A DNA stretch of 64,000 nt from Bacteroidia bacterium (lineage in GTDB: Bacteria; Bacteroidota; Bacteroidia; Chitinophagales; Chitinophagaceae), in assembly GCA_030429205.1 (NCBI GenBank), contig JAUICZ010000001.1:62001-126000 (forward strand), read 5' to 3'. Below the pieces are notes generated by a model that saw only the letters and a program-made list of their open reading frames with translations, searched no databases and had not been told where the DNA came from. The stretch's first letter is position 1. Every line of letters begins with the position of its first letter. Position numbers and translations under genes: made by a program. Positions 42,839-52,654 of the stretch are shown here, piece by piece.

Positions 42839-44128
42839 TTATTTACTAACTACAAACTGTCTCACCAGTTTCTGCTTACCGTCGTTCACTTCCAGTATGT
42901 ATGTACCGGCAGGAACTTCATTAATACTCATTTGAGTAGTAGCTTTTGCATTTTCTGCCCAGTTCTTGATCAATCTGCCATCCATACTTACGATAGCAAA
43001 ATGAGTACGAACACCTTCTTTGATGCCATCTAGAGATATATTAATAACATCACTTGCCGGTGAAGGATAAACGTTAACCATATCCTTAGCTTTATCAACA
43101 TCTTCAACATTCACATTCCAACCCCAGTACCAATGGTTGATGGTATCTTGGTTGTTAGCTTGTCTCCAAGAAGATGTACCATCCCAAGAGAAACTAGTCT
43201 CTTCGGTCATTTTACCACTAGTAGCGGTTAAGTATTTATATCCCCATTTACCAATATTTGTAAAGTTTGGAGGGAATATTTTACCTATTCTGATCATAGT
43301 ATCAGGGTAAGTACCAGTACCGTTGTATATGAATGAATCACGGCCATTATCATTTTCCCAAGTAGATGTATAGATATCTTGTTGTATCAAATTACGACGT
43401 CCCTGACCATCGTAGTAATGCAAATAGCGGTCTTTATTCACCCAGTTACCTCCGCTTGAAGAGAAGATATTCACCTGAGATATTTTACCGGCACTGTAAG
43501 TCGTCTCTCTTTTAATAGAGTCAACCCATTGGCCACCACCACTTGTAGACCATTTTTGATCTATGAAGCTAGTTTCGTTGCTACCAGACCAAGTATAAGT
43601 GTGCATACGATTGTTTCTCCACTGACCACCTCCCTGGAAAGAGTATGTTTGTCTTAAGCGAGTAAGAATATTATTCCCAGCCCAAGTATAAATGATACGG
43701 CTAGTAGTTCTCCAGGTTTTCCATTGACTACTCCAAGACTGATAGAATACAGTATCAGGCTTATTAGATTTATATTTTATCCAAACCTTAGAATCATTTT
43801 CCCACTGACCGTTATTATACTCATAAGTTACACTTGAGTCAAAATCAGTACCAGTATAGTAACTAAGCGTTTTACTTTTCAACGCGGGAGTACCTCCATT
43901 ATCTTCATATAAGTATGAAGAATCCTCCATTAGCTCAAACTCAGGTATTTTGTATTTACCGGGATTATTACCTTTTGTACCAGAATGGTAGTATACAATA
44001 CTATCTTGTATAACATTACCATTAGAATTATAGGCAATATGGGCTTTAGCAATTAACTTTTGCGCATTTGCAACATTGGCAAACAGCGCAAAACACAATA
44101 ACATTGACAGAGTAATTTTATATTTCAT
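42839..44128 (-). CDS. secreted repeat protein with T9SS sorting tail
   Basis: The 429-residue protein has a signal peptide (MKYKITLSMLLCFALFANVANAQ). Its body of W- and Y-rich strands repeats a loose unit such as YEYNNGQWENDSKVWIKY, RIIYTWAGNN, HTYTWSGSNET, REEFSW-like blocks, in the manner of YD/RHS-like or outer-surface repeat proteins of Bacteroidota. The C-terminus NVYPSPASDVINISLDG, then MDGRLIKNW and LVRQFVVSK, is a T9SS type A sorting domain. It lies between two terminators and is its own transcription unit. Function is probably surface-related; no enzyme motif is seen. Confidence 0.85.
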   Translation of the reverse strand: MKYKITLSMLLCFALFANVANAQKLIAKAHIAYNSNGNVIQDSIVYYHSGTKGNNPGKYKIPEFELMEDSSYLYEDNGGTPALKSKTLSYYTGTDFDSSVTYEYNNGQWENDSKVWIKYKSNKPDTVFYQSWSSQWKTWRTTSRIIYTWAGNNILTRLRQTYSFQGGGQWRNNRMHTYTWSGSNETSFIDQKWSTSGGGQWVDSIKRETTYSAGKISQVNIFSSSGGNWVNKDRYLHYYDGQGRRNLIQQDIYTSTWENDNGRDSFIYNGTGTYPDTMIRIGKIFPPNFTNIGKWGYKYLTATSGKMTEETSFSWDGTSSWRQANNQDTINHWYWGWNVNVEDVDKAKDMVNVYPSPASDVINISLDGIKEGVRTHFAIVSMDGRLIKNWAENAKATTQMSINEVPAGTYILEVNDGKQKLVRQFVVSK

Positions 44129-44219
44129 ATGACAAAATTTTCACCTAATTTAATTTATTTTTAATAGAAAGGGGAATAATCTATATGTTTTTTTTATCCA
44201 TAAATTAATCTTTATACCC

Positions 44220-44247
44220 AAAAAGGGGCGCAGAAGCGCCCCTTTTT
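44220..44247. terminator. hairpin terminator
   Basis: AAAAAGGGGCGC-AGAA-GCGCCCCTTTTT forms a perfect 12-bp stem with a tetraloop. On the minus strand it terminates the lipoprotein gene that ends at 44273. Confidence 0.88.
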
Positions 44248-44272
44248 GTATCCATATAGGTAATTAGATAGA

Positions 44273-44815
44273 TTAATACATGATAGTACCTTTCAAATTC
44301 GTAAATGATGCAGTAGCTCCCAGTACTGTAACTGTACCGGTAAACTGTCCTGTTGCATTTTGAAACCTACCAGTACCGCCGATAAAGTCTACAGTTGCAT
44401 TACCAACCGCACCACCCGGCGTGTATAATAGATTATAAGGGTGTGTATACAAATAAGCGATATCGCCATCTGCTGCTTCAAAATAAGCACACTCTACACC
44501 AACAAATTCTCCAATTTGCACACCATCTTCAAATAAAGGAGCCACACATGGCTTAATTAAAGAAGTTGCTTTACCGAAATGACTTAAGTTACCTGTACCT
44601 TCAAAAGTACCTACAGGGTAATAGTCACCACAATCGCAAGGAAGATCCTGTGTTACAGAATAAGAGTAGCTCAAGCTACCTTTAAATGGTCTTGGCTGAT
44701 TCTTTTTAGCCAACGAAGATGCATCTTCATTAACTGTTGGTACAACAGAGTTGTCTTTGTTACACGCAGTAAATAGCACTACTATAAGTGCTGATAGCAT
44801 AAAATAATTCTTCAT
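44273..44815 (-). CDS. lipoprotein of unknown function
   Basis: The 180-residue protein has a lipoprotein signal (MKNYFMLSALIVVLFTAC, lipobox FTAC with Cys18). The mature part has SYSYSVTQDLPCDCGDYYPV and ends in GNATVDFIGGTGRFQNATG and FTGTVTVLGATASFTNLKG. These glycine-rich strands are like the beta-barrel ends of allene-oxide-cyclase/DUF-type small lipoproteins. Three further Cys may form disulfides. It has its own terminator. Family not assigned. Confidence 0.8.
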   Translation of the reverse strand: MKNYFMLSALIVVLFTACNKDNSVVPTVNEDASSLAKKNQPRPFKGSLSYSYSVTQDLPCDCGDYYPVGTFEGTGNLSHFGKATSLIKPCVAPLFEDGVQIGEFVGVECAYFEAADGDIAYLYTHPYNLLYTPGGAVGNATVDFIGGTGRFQNATGQFTGTVTVLGATASFTNLKGTIMY

Positions 44816-44933
44816 AATCCTCTAGTTTTTAGTAAATGTATTGCGAAATAAACAATACTATGTTTTTATGTATGGGCTCAAATATCGTCGTTAACATACA
44901 AATTGCAAACTATTAACCAGCAGATAACAAAAT

Positions 44934-45431
44934 TTAGTGCCCTCTTTTCATCTTAACGAAGTAATAAATGATAGGTATCACAGGTAAGGATAATGCTATT
45001 ATAATCATAGGAATGCCTCCACCATTTATGACACCTTTAGCAGTAAGGAAGATAGTTATGCTGATCAAAAAGAACAGTATGACCATCATTAACTTTAGAA
45101 CACGCATCATTTGCATAGCTGTTCTGTATTGAAATTCGGCATTATCTTCAGTTATCTCCACCATGTAATTAAACGTGTGAGGGAACCTGTTAAACACCGT
45201 GAGCAACAAAAAGGTAAATACCGCCATAATGGGCATGATCCAAAATGTAGCTTTATCTCCTGTAGCATCTACGTTACCCTTTCCGTTAAAATGCGTTGGT
45301 ATAGTATCCGGCAATACATTGTATGCATACACGGTAAATGATAAAAACAGAACCAATGCAACCCAACAAATGGTTTCTGTAGTTCTTTCTTTAGCATTAG
45401 GTTTTATATCTAACCGTGGTCGTTTCCTCAT
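44934..45431 (-). CDS. DUF1648/SdpI-like membrane protein
   Basis: A 165-residue protein with four predicted membrane helices (about 22-38, 62-80, 113-131, 138-156). The first loop has DTIPTHFNGKGNVDATGDKA, the hallmark of DUF1648, the domain shared with the SdpI immunity protein. Sequence and length match small stand-alone DUF1648 proteins. It follows the mnmD gene on the same strand with an 18-bp gap, so they may be co-transcribed. Role unknown. Confidence 0.85.
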   Translation of the reverse strand: MRKRPRLDIKPNAKERTTETICWVALVLFLSFTVYAYNVLPDTIPTHFNGKGNVDATGDKATFWIMPIMAVFTFLLLTVFNRFPHTFNYMVEITEDNAEFQYRTAMQMMRVLKLMMVILFFLISITIFLTAKGVINGGGIPMIIIALSLPVIPIIYYFVKMKRGH

Positions 45432-45449
45432 ACTTACTAATATAAAAAA

Positions 45450-46130
45450 TTACCCATTGGCTTTCGTAGCTCTGAGCATTTCTCTCTTGCCCGGTGGTCC
45501 TTTTAGTTTCTCTACCTCAAAGCCGGCAGCTATCATAGCTCTGCGAACATCCCCTTTGCTGCAATAAGTGACTAAAAGCCCTTTGTTACGCATCATCCCA
45601 TATAACTTTTTGAAAATATCGACTGTCCACAACTCAGGCTGCGCTTTGGGTGCAAAAGCATCATAATAAATAACGTCATACAAACAATCGGCATTATAAT
45701 CCTCCAAACCCTTCAACAGCTTTTTTAACAACACCCTATCTGTTGCCTGTTCTTCTTTACCCCATTCTATGTTATTAAGCGATTTCCATATTACATCAGC
45801 ATCTTCACCTAACAACTCTGCATAGTTTATGCCTTGTAACTCATCATCAGACAGGGGATACTTCTCAACTGCCGTATACTCAACAGCAATTTTGTGCGTT
45901 GTAGCATACATACTACTCAACAACAAGTTCAACCCCGTTCCCAAACCCATTTCGAAGATTCGAATAGCGCCTCCTTGCCACTCCTCTAAATGGTAGTGTT
46001 TCAGCCCGGCTTCAATAAACACATGCTCACTTTCTTGTATTGCACCATGTTTGCTGTGGTAACTTACTTCCAAATCATCTATCAATATCGTATCAGACCC
46101 ATCTGCTGTTTTTACTATTTTTCTTTGCAT
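45450..46130 (-). CDS. mnmD: tRNA 5-methylaminomethyl-2-thiouridine methyltransferase (MnmD-type)
   Basis: The 226-residue Rossmann-fold enzyme has FEMGLGTGLNLLL (SAM-binding motif I) near residue 60, YTAVEKYPLSDDEL and YYDAFAPKAQPELWT, the DAFAP..PELW motif diagnostic of the MnmD half of MnmC. The C-terminal KGPPGKREMLRA is also conserved. It would methylate nm5s2U34 in tRNA wobble positions. As in most Bacteroidota it is a stand-alone MnmD without the FAD domain. It is divergent from the SulP gene. Confidence 0.92.
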   Translation of the reverse strand: MQRKIVKTADGSDTILIDDLEVSYHSKHGAIQESEHVFIEAGLKHYHLEEWQGGAIRIFEMGLGTGLNLLLSSMYATTHKIAVEYTAVEKYPLSDDELQGINYAELLGEDADVIWKSLNNIEWGKEEQATDRVLLKKLLKGLEDYNADCLYDVIYYDAFAPKAQPELWTVDIFKKLYGMMRNKGLLVTYCSKGDVRRAMIAAGFEVEKLKGPPGKREMLRATKANG

Positions 46131-46198
46131 GCTTAACTACAAAATTAGAGTTGATAGTTAGTTTACATAACACTTTCCACCATCTATACAGAAAAACA

Positions 46199-46206
46199 TA
46201 CCTTTG
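46199..46206 (+). promoter_or_regulatory. -7 box TACCTTTG of the SulP gene
   Basis: A perfect TAnnTTTG match with a TTTCC -33-like element about 21 bp upstream (46174-46178). It lies 24 bp before the ATG at 46231 and rules out translation from the in-frame TTG at 46204. Confidence 0.6.
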
Positions 46207-46230
46207 CGCCTTTCTCAGAAAAAAGAGCAG

Positions 46231-47790
46231 ATGAAAGCATATTTAAATCTATTCGATTTCAAGCAAAAGGTAAACTATAAGTCCGAAGTTTTATCAGGAC
46301 TTACAGTAGCATTAGCACTAGTACCTGAGGCTGTTGCATTTGCGCTTATAGCAGGCCTATCTCCTTTAACGGGGTTATACGCTGCCTTCATGATGGGGTT
46401 TGTTACTTCTATACTTGGTGGTCGTCCGGGAATGATATCTGGTGCAACAGGTGCAGTGGCAGTGGTAATAGTTAGTCTGGCCGCTACCCATGGTGTTGAA
46501 TATGTTTTTGCAGCAGTTGTTCTTGCCGGATTGATACAGATGTTGGTAGGTTTTTTGAAGCTCGGTAAGTTCATCAGGTTGGTGCCACACCCGGTAATGT
46601 TTGGGTTTGTAAATGGGTTAGCCATCGTCATTTTTATGGCGCAGCTGGTACAGTTTAAAAAAGAAGATGCAAACGGAGTACTGCAATGGATGACAGGCAA
46701 TGAACTATATATGATGTTGGGCTTGGTACTATTAACCATGCTCATCATTTGGGGTTTGCCTAAACTAACTAAGGTATTCCCATCATCTTTAGCAGCTATT
46801 ATTGTTATATCAGCTATTACACTTGGTTTTGGTATAGATACTAAAACTGTGGGCGATATCGCATCTATCGATGGTGGGTTCCCTCCATTCCACATAGCAG
46901 ATGTACCATTCACACTAGAAACATTAAAGATCGTTTTCCCATATGCGCTGATAGTTGCCGGTGTTGGGTTGATTGAAAGCTTGCTTACCCTTAACCTGAT
47001 AGATGAAATCACACAAACACGTGGGCGCAGTAATAAAGAAGCAGTAGCACAGGGTGTAGCTAATACACTTAGCGGCTTCTTCTCAGGCATGGGTGGTTGT
47101 GCTATGATCGGGCAAAGCCTTATCAACATCTCTTCAGGCGCCAGGGCAAGATTATCAGGTATTGTTGCATCTGTCATGCTGCTTGTGTTCATTATGTTTG
47201 GCGCTCCGCTTATCGAAAAGCTACCTATGGCTGCACTTACAGGCGTAATGGTCATGGTATCTATCGGAACTTTTGAATGGGCCAGCTTAAAGACAGTGGG
47301 GAAAATGCCATTGCATGATGTACTGGTGATTGCAATAGTTGCACTGGTAACAGTCTTTTTGCATAACCTTGCACTGGCGGTACTTATTGGTGTGATCATA
47401 TCTGCATTGGTATTTGCATGGGAAAATGCCAAGCGCATACGTGCCAGAAAATATACTGATGAGGAAGGCGTAAAACATTATGAGATATACGGCCCGCTTT
47501 TCTTTGGTAGCGTATCTGCCTTTAACGAGAAGTTTGAAATTGCTGAAGACCCTGAAGAGGTAATCATTGATTTTGCAGAAAGCCGCGTGGCCGATATGTC
47601 TGGCATAGAAGCTTTAAATAAGATCACCGAGAAGTATAAGAACGCAGGAAAGAAACTACACTTGCGCCACTTAAGTGCAGACTGCCGTCAGTTACTGAAG
47701 AATGCAGAAGAGATCATTGACGTTAATATCATTGAAGACCCTACCTACAGAATACCGGTAGACAACTATGATAAAAAGACAAACAGCTAA
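46231..47790 (+). CDS. SulP-family anion transporter with STAS domain
   Basis: About 519 residues from ATG 46231. SGLTVALALVPEAVAFALIA and GLYAAFMMGFVTSILGGRPG are the first SulP helices, GRSNKEAVAQGVANTLSGFF and GGCAMIGQSLINISSGARAR the central signature. About 12 membrane helices are predicted, followed by a cytoplasmic STAS domain (about 425-505, VIIDFAESRVADMSGIEAL). SulP proteins move sulfate, bicarbonate or dicarboxylates; the substrate cannot be told from sequence. Its stop lies inside the terminator hairpin at 47781-47809. Confidence 0.93.
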   Translation: MKAYLNLFDFKQKVNYKSEVLSGLTVALALVPEAVAFALIAGLSPLTGLYAAFMMGFVTSILGGRPGMISGATGAVAVVIVSLAATHGVEYVFAAVVLAGLIQMLVGFLKLGKFIRLVPHPVMFGFVNGLAIVIFMAQLVQFKKEDANGVLQWMTGNELYMMLGLVLLTMLIIWGLPKLTKVFPSSLAAIIVISAITLGFGIDTKTVGDIASIDGGFPPFHIADVPFTLETLKIVFPYALIVAGVGLIESLLTLNLIDEITQTRGRSNKEAVAQGVANTLSGFFSGMGGCAMIGQSLINISSGARARLSGIVASVMLLVFIMFGAPLIEKLPMAALTGVMVMVSIGTFEWASLKTVGKMPLHDVLVIAIVALVTVFLHNLALAVLIGVIISALVFAWENAKRIRARKYTDEEGVKHYEIYGPLFFGSVSAFNEKFEIAEDPEEVIIDFAESRVADMSGIEALNKITEKYKNAGKKLHLRHLSADCRQLLKNAEEIIDVNIIEDPTYRIPVDNYDKKTNS

Positions 47791-47809
47791 CCGTAACGGT
47801 TAGCTGTTT
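47781..47809. terminator. hairpin terminator between sulP and dnaJ
   Basis: AAACAGCTAACCG-TAA-CGGTTAGCTGTTT forms a perfect 13-bp stem that includes the sulP stop codon. Confidence 0.8.
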
Positions 47810-47833
47810 ACTTATATACATTACTATAACTTA

Positions 47834-49006
47834 TTAGCTAAAAGCATCCTTTATTTTATCGAAGAAGCTCTTGTCTTCTTCTTTTGCTTTTGCGGCTGTT
47901 TCGCTTGGTATGAAGTTTTCAGAACCTGCTAACTTATCTATTAGCTTTTCTTCTTCGGCAGTAAGGTTTTGCGGTGTCCATACGTTCACCTCTACCAACT
48001 GGTCTCCTTTATCGTAAGTCTGGAAGCCGGGGAAGCCCTTACCTTTCAGACGAAATATCTTACCACTCTGTGTACCTGCCGGTATTTTGATCTTAGCTTT
48101 ACCGTCAATTGTAGGCACCTCAACAGATGTACCTTTAATAACATCAGGAAAAGATAAATGAAGGTGATACACTACATCTAAATCTCTACGCTTTAACTTA
48201 GGATGTCTTTCTTCTTCTATCAATATCAGCAAATCACCATTGGGTCCTCCCCTTTCACCTGCATTACCGGCACCGGCCATGCTTAGTTGCATACCATCTT
48301 GCACACCTGCAGGTATATCTATTGATATTGTATCTTCTCCGTACTGGCGACCTTCACCTTTACAAGCAGAACATTTTGCCTTGATCTGAGTACCCTCACC
48401 ATTACACGTCGGGCAGGTTGTTACTGTTTGCATTTGACCTAAGAAGGTACTCTGCACTTTACGTACCTGACCACTACCGCCACAAGTTCCACAGCTTTGT
48501 ACCGATGCAGAATCTTTTGCACCACTGCCACCACAGGTGTTACATGGCACGTATTTCTTAACCTTGATCTTCTTTGTTGCACCATGGGCTATGTCAGCAT
48601 AACTCATCTTCAACTTCACACGAAGGTTAGCACCACGTGTTCCCCTGCGCGGACCTCTGCTTCTTTGCTGTCCGCCGAAGAAGCTACCAAACATATCGTC
48701 ACCGAATATATCTCCGAAGTTGGAGAAGATATCATCCATGTTCATACCGCCGCCGCCGCCAAAACCGCCGCCGGCTGCACCACCCATACCCGCATGCCCG
48801 AAACGGTCATACCTGGCCTTTTTCTCACTATCGCTTAATACATCGTAAGCTTCTGCAGCTTCTTTAAATTTCTCCTCTGCTTCCGCATCACCCGGGTTTC
48901 TATCCGGATGATACTTCATAGCTATCTTACGATATGATTTCTTTATCTCATCAGCACCGGCACTCTTGGTTACCTCTAATACCTCGTAATAATCTCTTTT
49001 TGACAT
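47834..49006 (-). CDS. dnaJ: chaperone DnaJ
   Basis: The 390-residue DnaJ has all type I domains: J domain with [11 protein letters not shown] (HPD), Gly/Phe-rich linker ([18 protein letters not shown]), four CxxCxGxG zinc repeats ([32 protein letters not shown]) and the C-terminal peptide-binding domains. It delivers clients to DnaK and stimulates its ATPase. grpE lies 43 bp upstream on the same strand, an operon arrangement usual for the phylum. A second, unrelated J-domain protein is in island 2. Confidence 0.97.
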   Translation of the reverse strand: MSKRDYYEVLEVTKSAGADEIKKSYRKIAMKYHPDRNPGDAEAEEKFKEAAEAYDVLSDSEKKARYDRFGHAGMGGAAGGGFGGGGGMNMDDIFSNFGDIFGDDMFGSFFGGQQRSRGPRRGTRGANLRVKLKMSYADIAHGATKKIKVKKYVPCNTCGGSGAKDSASVQSCGTCGGSGQVRKVQSTFLGQMQTVTTCPTCNGEGTQIKAKCSACKGEGRQYGEDTISIDIPAGVQDGMQLSMAGAGNAGERGGPNGDLLILIEEERHPKLKRRDLDVVYHLHLSFPDVIKGTSVEVPTIDGKAKIKIPAGTQSGKIFRLKGKGFPGFQTYDKGDQLVEVNVWTPQNLTAEEEKLIDKLAGSENFIPSETAAKAKEEDKSFFDKIKDAFS

Positions 49007-49048
49007 AAATATATATTGAGCTTTACAGCCCCTTTAATCATTAAAAAA

Positions 49049-49627
49049 TTAGCTTCCCACTACCACTTTAGCATGGCGTATTAATCTGTCATTCAGATAA
49101 TAACCCGGTTGAATCACATCGATGATCTTACCTTTTTGCGTTTCGTCCTGAGCAGGGATTTCTGTTACAGCTTCGTGTAAATCAGGATCAAAGTCTTTAC
49201 CAACACAGTCCATTTCCTTTACCCCTTTTTGCTGTAAAATATGCTGAAACTTATTGAATACTAATGATGCTCCCTTGCGTAAGCTTTCAGGGTCGCTATC
49301 ATTCTCCATCTCTTTTTTAGCACGCTCCGTATCATCCAAAACTTCCAAAAGATCTTGCACAACACCTCGAGCAGCCGTCATAGTAGTTTCTAAGCGCTCT
49401 TTTGCACTGCGCTTTCTGAAGTTGTCGAACTCTGCTACAAGACGCAGGTATTTATCCTTGGTCTCGTTCACCTCTTTCTGCAATTGTTCTTCAACTGTCA
49501 GCTCTTCTTCTTCCTCCTGCTCTTCTATGGTTGCTTCTACTTGTTCCTCATTCTGCTCATCTTGTGCTTCTATATTCTCGTTCGCTTCATTTAGTATCTC
49601 TTCTTGCTCTGCCGCTTTATCTGTCAT
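49049..49627 (-). CDS. grpE: nucleotide exchange factor GrpE
   Basis: About 192 residues from ATG 49627 (MTDKAAEQEEIL); ATG 49651 would add MIFKKNKK. A near-consensus -7 box TATTTTCG on the minus strand (49655-49662) lies only 3 bases before 49651, so 49627 is preferred. A long acidic N-terminus is followed by the GrpE coiled coil (KYLRLVAEFDNFRKRSAKER) and the beta domain (FDPDLHEAVTEIPAQDE, VIQPGYYLNDRLIRHAKVVV). It releases ADP from DnaK. It is the first gene of the grpE-dnaJ pair. Confidence 0.95.
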   Translation of the reverse strand: MTDKAAEQEEILNEANENIEAQDEQNEEQVEATIEEQEEEEELTVEEQLQKEVNETKDKYLRLVAEFDNFRKRSAKERLETTMTAARGVVQDLLEVLDDTERAKKEMENDSDPESLRKGASLVFNKFQHILQQKGVKEMDCVGKDFDPDLHEAVTEIPAQDETQKGKIIDVIQPGYYLNDRLIRHAKVVVGS

Positions 49628-49854
49628 TTTTTTATTTTTTTTGAAAATCATGCGCGAAAATAAGAGCAATTAGCTTGCCACAGCAGTTTTTAGGGACAAA
49701 ATGTCGGGAAATATCCAGTTATAATGTCATTATGTAATACGTATCTGTGTACTGACGAGATGATTTGTTCTATTTTGTTCAGGGAAATGTTGTGGGATAT
49801 TGGTTTTGAAGGTTTATACAAGGTTGATTATTAGCCTACTATAAAGACTTTGTT

Positions 49855-50328
49855 CTATTTTGTTTCAGAAATTAGAGTTTTAAAATGATCATAATACTTA
49901 CCACCTTTCGACATCTGCTTTTTCATGGTTTTAAGGTTCTTTTTACCTAAGTCTGAGCCAAGCGCAGCTGACTTTTCATTTAGTGCCAAAGCCTGATGCA
50001 AATCTTTTTCACACTCAATACCATTCTCATACATTATTGCTAAACCACTACATGCGTCACCATGATTATTGGCACATGCTTTCGATTGCCAATAAAACAT
50101 TTTTTTAGTGCTGTAGTTGGGATTGTCACTACTCAAAAAATTTCCATCTTCATACTCAAGTGCTAATTCATACATAGCATTAGAATTACCCATGTATGCA
50201 GCTTTTCTCAGTAGGAGTAAATAACGTGCATAAACCCTTTGTTTTCTCTTAGGGCTTGCATCCATTTCCTCTCTGTACATTTTTATGCCAAAGTCTCTAG
50301 CCTTCTTATATGCCTTTTCACCTTTCAT
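49855..50328 (-). CDS. Sel1-repeat protein
   Basis: A 157-residue protein with two or three Sel1-like helical repeats: AMYELALEYEDGNFLSSDNP followed by KKMFYWQSKACANNHGDACS, and GLAIMYENGIECEKDLHQAL. The pattern A...LA..Y..G...D...A is clear. No signal peptide, so cytoplasmic. Such repeats bind other proteins. It lies alone 45 bp from the GNAT-like gene on the same strand. Partner unknown. Confidence 0.8.
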   Translation of the reverse strand: MKGEKAYKKARDFGIKMYREEMDASPKRKQRVYARYLLLLRKAAYMGNSNAMYELALEYEDGNFLSSDNPNYSTKKMFYWQSKACANNHGDACSGLAIMYENGIECEKDLHQALALNEKSAALGSDLGKKNLKTMKKQMSKGGKYYDHFKTLISETK

Positions 50329-50372
50329 AGCGACATATTTACAACAACAAATATACTTATAATAAACGTAAC

Positions 50373-51311
50373 CTACCGCAGCAAACTCTTCAGTTTCCAG
50401 CGTAACGAAGTGTTCTTTTTTAAGACGAGATAAAGGGTACGTTCACACCCAAAGTTCCTGAAGAATTTTTCTACCCCTGCATCCATGCTGCCTTCAAAAT
50501 CAAAGGTCTTTTTCTCCATGATCTTCGACTCTGTAATAGCATGCCAGAGCAAGGCCGTCATAGCACGATAATCTTTTGAAGCGGGGTTCTTCCCCCCTAC
50601 CAGATAGTATGCTGTATGCCTATCCCACACATGCCAGATGATAGCACTTACCTGACCATTTTTACGCGCTACCCACAGTGCTGTACAATCTCTTTTAGAG
50701 CTGGCATCGTACAATGCTTTCAACTGCTCAAAGCTAAAGTGCATGCGCACGTCTTTATTGTCCAATGTTGCTTTTTGATACTCCCACAAGTCTTTAAGCA
50801 GTTGCGGTTCGTCTTCTATAGATAGTTCCAGTTCTGCCTTGCGTATTTTACGCCTATGGTCTTCGTGCAGCCTGTCAAAAATAGTATCTATCCTATCCTC
50901 CAATGGCATCAGAAATGTTTGCCTGGGCTCTACATTAAAACCTGCATATTTAAATAAACCTGTTTGCTTCAATTCAGGAAAAGTAGATATATGCCATACT
51001 TTGGCTTGGGGCAATTGCTCCAGCAGTTGTGATATTGTATCGTGTTGAAAGCTGTCTCTTTTAGTAGGCTTCAGGTCGTGCGGATAAAACACATAGGGAC
51101 CGGTATAAGGTGTCAATACCTGATCGCGAACAATCTTTACACCTATCTTTTCTTCTGTAAAATAGGGCCATACTCCGGCTATCTTATCGCCATTATAAAC
51201 TATGGCTACATCCCAATTGTTGCCAATAGCATCCAGCCACCAGTCTTTTAAAAACAGTGGTACATCATTTTGCTCTGCGCAAAAAGCCTTGTATGCATGT
51301 TTATTGTTCAC
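50373..51311 (-). CDS. GNAT/FemAB-like acyltransferase
   Basis: About 312 residues from the GTG at 51311, two bases after the stop of the upstream LolC/E-like gene; a longer frame to 51389 overlaps that gene and is rejected. The fold reads as a double GNAT: RLHEDHRRKIRKAELELSIE (aminoacyl- or acyl-CoA site) and ALWVARKNGQVSAIIWHVWD, HTAYYLVGGKNPASKDYRAM, and KTFDFEGSMDAGVEKFFRNFG, the last being the GSM...FFRNFG signature of FemAB-like or polysaccharide-biosynthesis acetyltransferases. It may modify an envelope component. Confidence 0.75.
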   Translation of the reverse strand: MNNKHAYKAFCAEQNDVPLFLKDWWLDAIGNNWDVAIVYNGDKIAGVWPYFTEEKIGVKIVRDQVLTPYTGPYVFYPHDLKPTKRDSFQHDTISQLLEQLPQAKVWHISTFPELKQTGLFKYAGFNVEPRQTFLMPLEDRIDTIFDRLHEDHRRKIRKAELELSIEDEPQLLKDLWEYQKATLDNKDVRMHFSFEQLKALYDASSKRDCTALWVARKNGQVSAIIWHVWDRHTAYYLVGGKNPASKDYRAMTALLWHAITESKIMEKKTFDFEGSMDAGVEKFFRNFGCERTLYLVLKKNTSLRWKLKSLLR

Positions 51312-51313
51312 GG

Positions 51314-52540
51314 TTATTTGAATTGCAACACCTTTGCAGGCAGTATACGACGAATATACAACGTAGGCAACCACATACAAAGTATGCACAGTACCAATGT
51401 AACGATACTAATAGCGACAGGATGCCACCATACCAGTTTTATAGGTACGTACTGCATATAATAAGTAGCTTCTGATAGTGTTAGAAACCCGGTTTGCTGC
51501 TGAAGGATACAGAGCCCTAGCCCCAGTATATTACCCAACAGCACACCTATACCACCTATATATGCTGCATGATACAGAAACACCTTCCGCATATCGGTTT
51601 CTGCCATGCCCAGCGTCTTCAATACACCCACCATGCGCGCATGCTCTACTATCAAAATAAGTAGTGCCGCAATCAGGTCTATTATGGCGACAAATGCCAT
51701 GATGATAAGTGCTACCAATGCATTTACATCTTGCAGGTTCAACCAGTCGTAAATAGCGGGGTATGCCTCTTGCATGGTGCTGGGATATAAACGATTATCT
51801 TCCGGAAGTATATTATAGAATATTCTTGATGCCACACTATCGGGAGACACTCCATGCGATATTGATAACTGATAACCATTCACCTCATCTTTGCTCCACT
51901 GCATAATACGCTGCAACAAACGAATATCACAAATAGCATAGTACTTGTCAATATCCTCCATGCCGGTATTATAAGTGCCCGATACTGTTACCTTCCTGAT
52001 GCGGGGGTAGCTTTTATCTTCATCCAGAAAATACAGTAGTATATCTTCCCCCTCTTTCACCTTCATCCTGTCCAGAGTCTTTTTAGAAAGGATGATCTCT
52101 TTACTATATGCGGTATCCGCAAAGTTTAATGAAGTAGCATGAATAGAAGTAAAGTCATATTTGTCATCAACCCCCTTTAACTGTATACCCTCCATCATGC
52201 CATTTGCATTCAATATGGCAGGGCGTGCCACAAAAGGAGCCATCTGCTCCACACCATTTAAGGCAAGTATTTTTTGCTCTATATCGGTATTCCTTGTTAC
52301 AGGATCGGGTGAGATAATTGTACTGGCACTAGGTGTAAAAGGCGTAACAATAACCTCTCCCCAGAAGTTGAATAGCTTTGCCTTTATCTCATGCTTAAAA
52401 CCTGCAATCATAGCCACCGCAGCTATCATGGCCGCCACACTTAAGGCAGTAGCTATAATAGCCAACCTGACGATGAAAGCAGAGAACCGCCCCTGCTGTT
52501 TCAACATCGACCTACGCGCTATGAAGAGTGATAAATTCAA
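51314..52540 (-). CDS. LolC/LolE-like ABC permease (FtsX family)
   Basis: The 408-residue protein has an N-terminal membrane helix (SAFIVRLAIIATALSVAAMI), a large periplasmic domain (about 45-265), and three C-terminal helices (VNALVALIIMAFVAIIDLIA, YHAAYIGGIGVLLGNILGLG, VWWHPVAISIVTLVLCILCM). This is the MacB/FtsX permease layout. It would work with an ATPase encoded elsewhere to release lipoproteins from the inner membrane. Its 3' end abuts the GNAT-like gene, suggesting co-transcription. Confidence 0.88.
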   Translation of the reverse strand: MNLSLFIARRSMLKQQGRFSAFIVRLAIIATALSVAAMIAAVAMIAGFKHEIKAKLFNFWGEVIVTPFTPSASTIISPDPVTRNTDIEQKILALNGVEQMAPFVARPAILNANGMMEGIQLKGVDDKYDFTSIHATSLNFADTAYSKEIILSKKTLDRMKVKEGEDILLYFLDEDKSYPRIRKVTVSGTYNTGMEDIDKYYAICDIRLLQRIMQWSKDEVNGYQLSISHGVSPDSVASRIFYNILPEDNRLYPSTMQEAYPAIYDWLNLQDVNALVALIIMAFVAIIDLIAALLILIVEHARMVGVLKTLGMAETDMRKVFLYHAAYIGGIGVLLGNILGLGLCILQQQTGFLTLSEATYYMQYVPIKLVWWHPVAISIVTLVLCILCMWLPTLYIRRILPAKVLQFK

Positions 52541-52602
52541 TTGGAACTTAAAAGTAAACAGCGAAAACTAAAAATGCTGTTATAAGCTTAAAACTAGCAA
52601 TA

Positions 52603-52636
52603 AAAAAAGGGACTACCATTCGGCAATCCCTTTTTT
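52603..52636 (-). terminator. terminator of the atpD-atpC operon
   Basis: AAAAAAGGGA and TCCCTTTTTT pair around a 14-base loop, 18 bases beyond the atpC stop and 60 bp before the LolC/E-like gene. Confidence 0.75.
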
Positions 52637-52654
52637 GAATATCTAACAGACAAA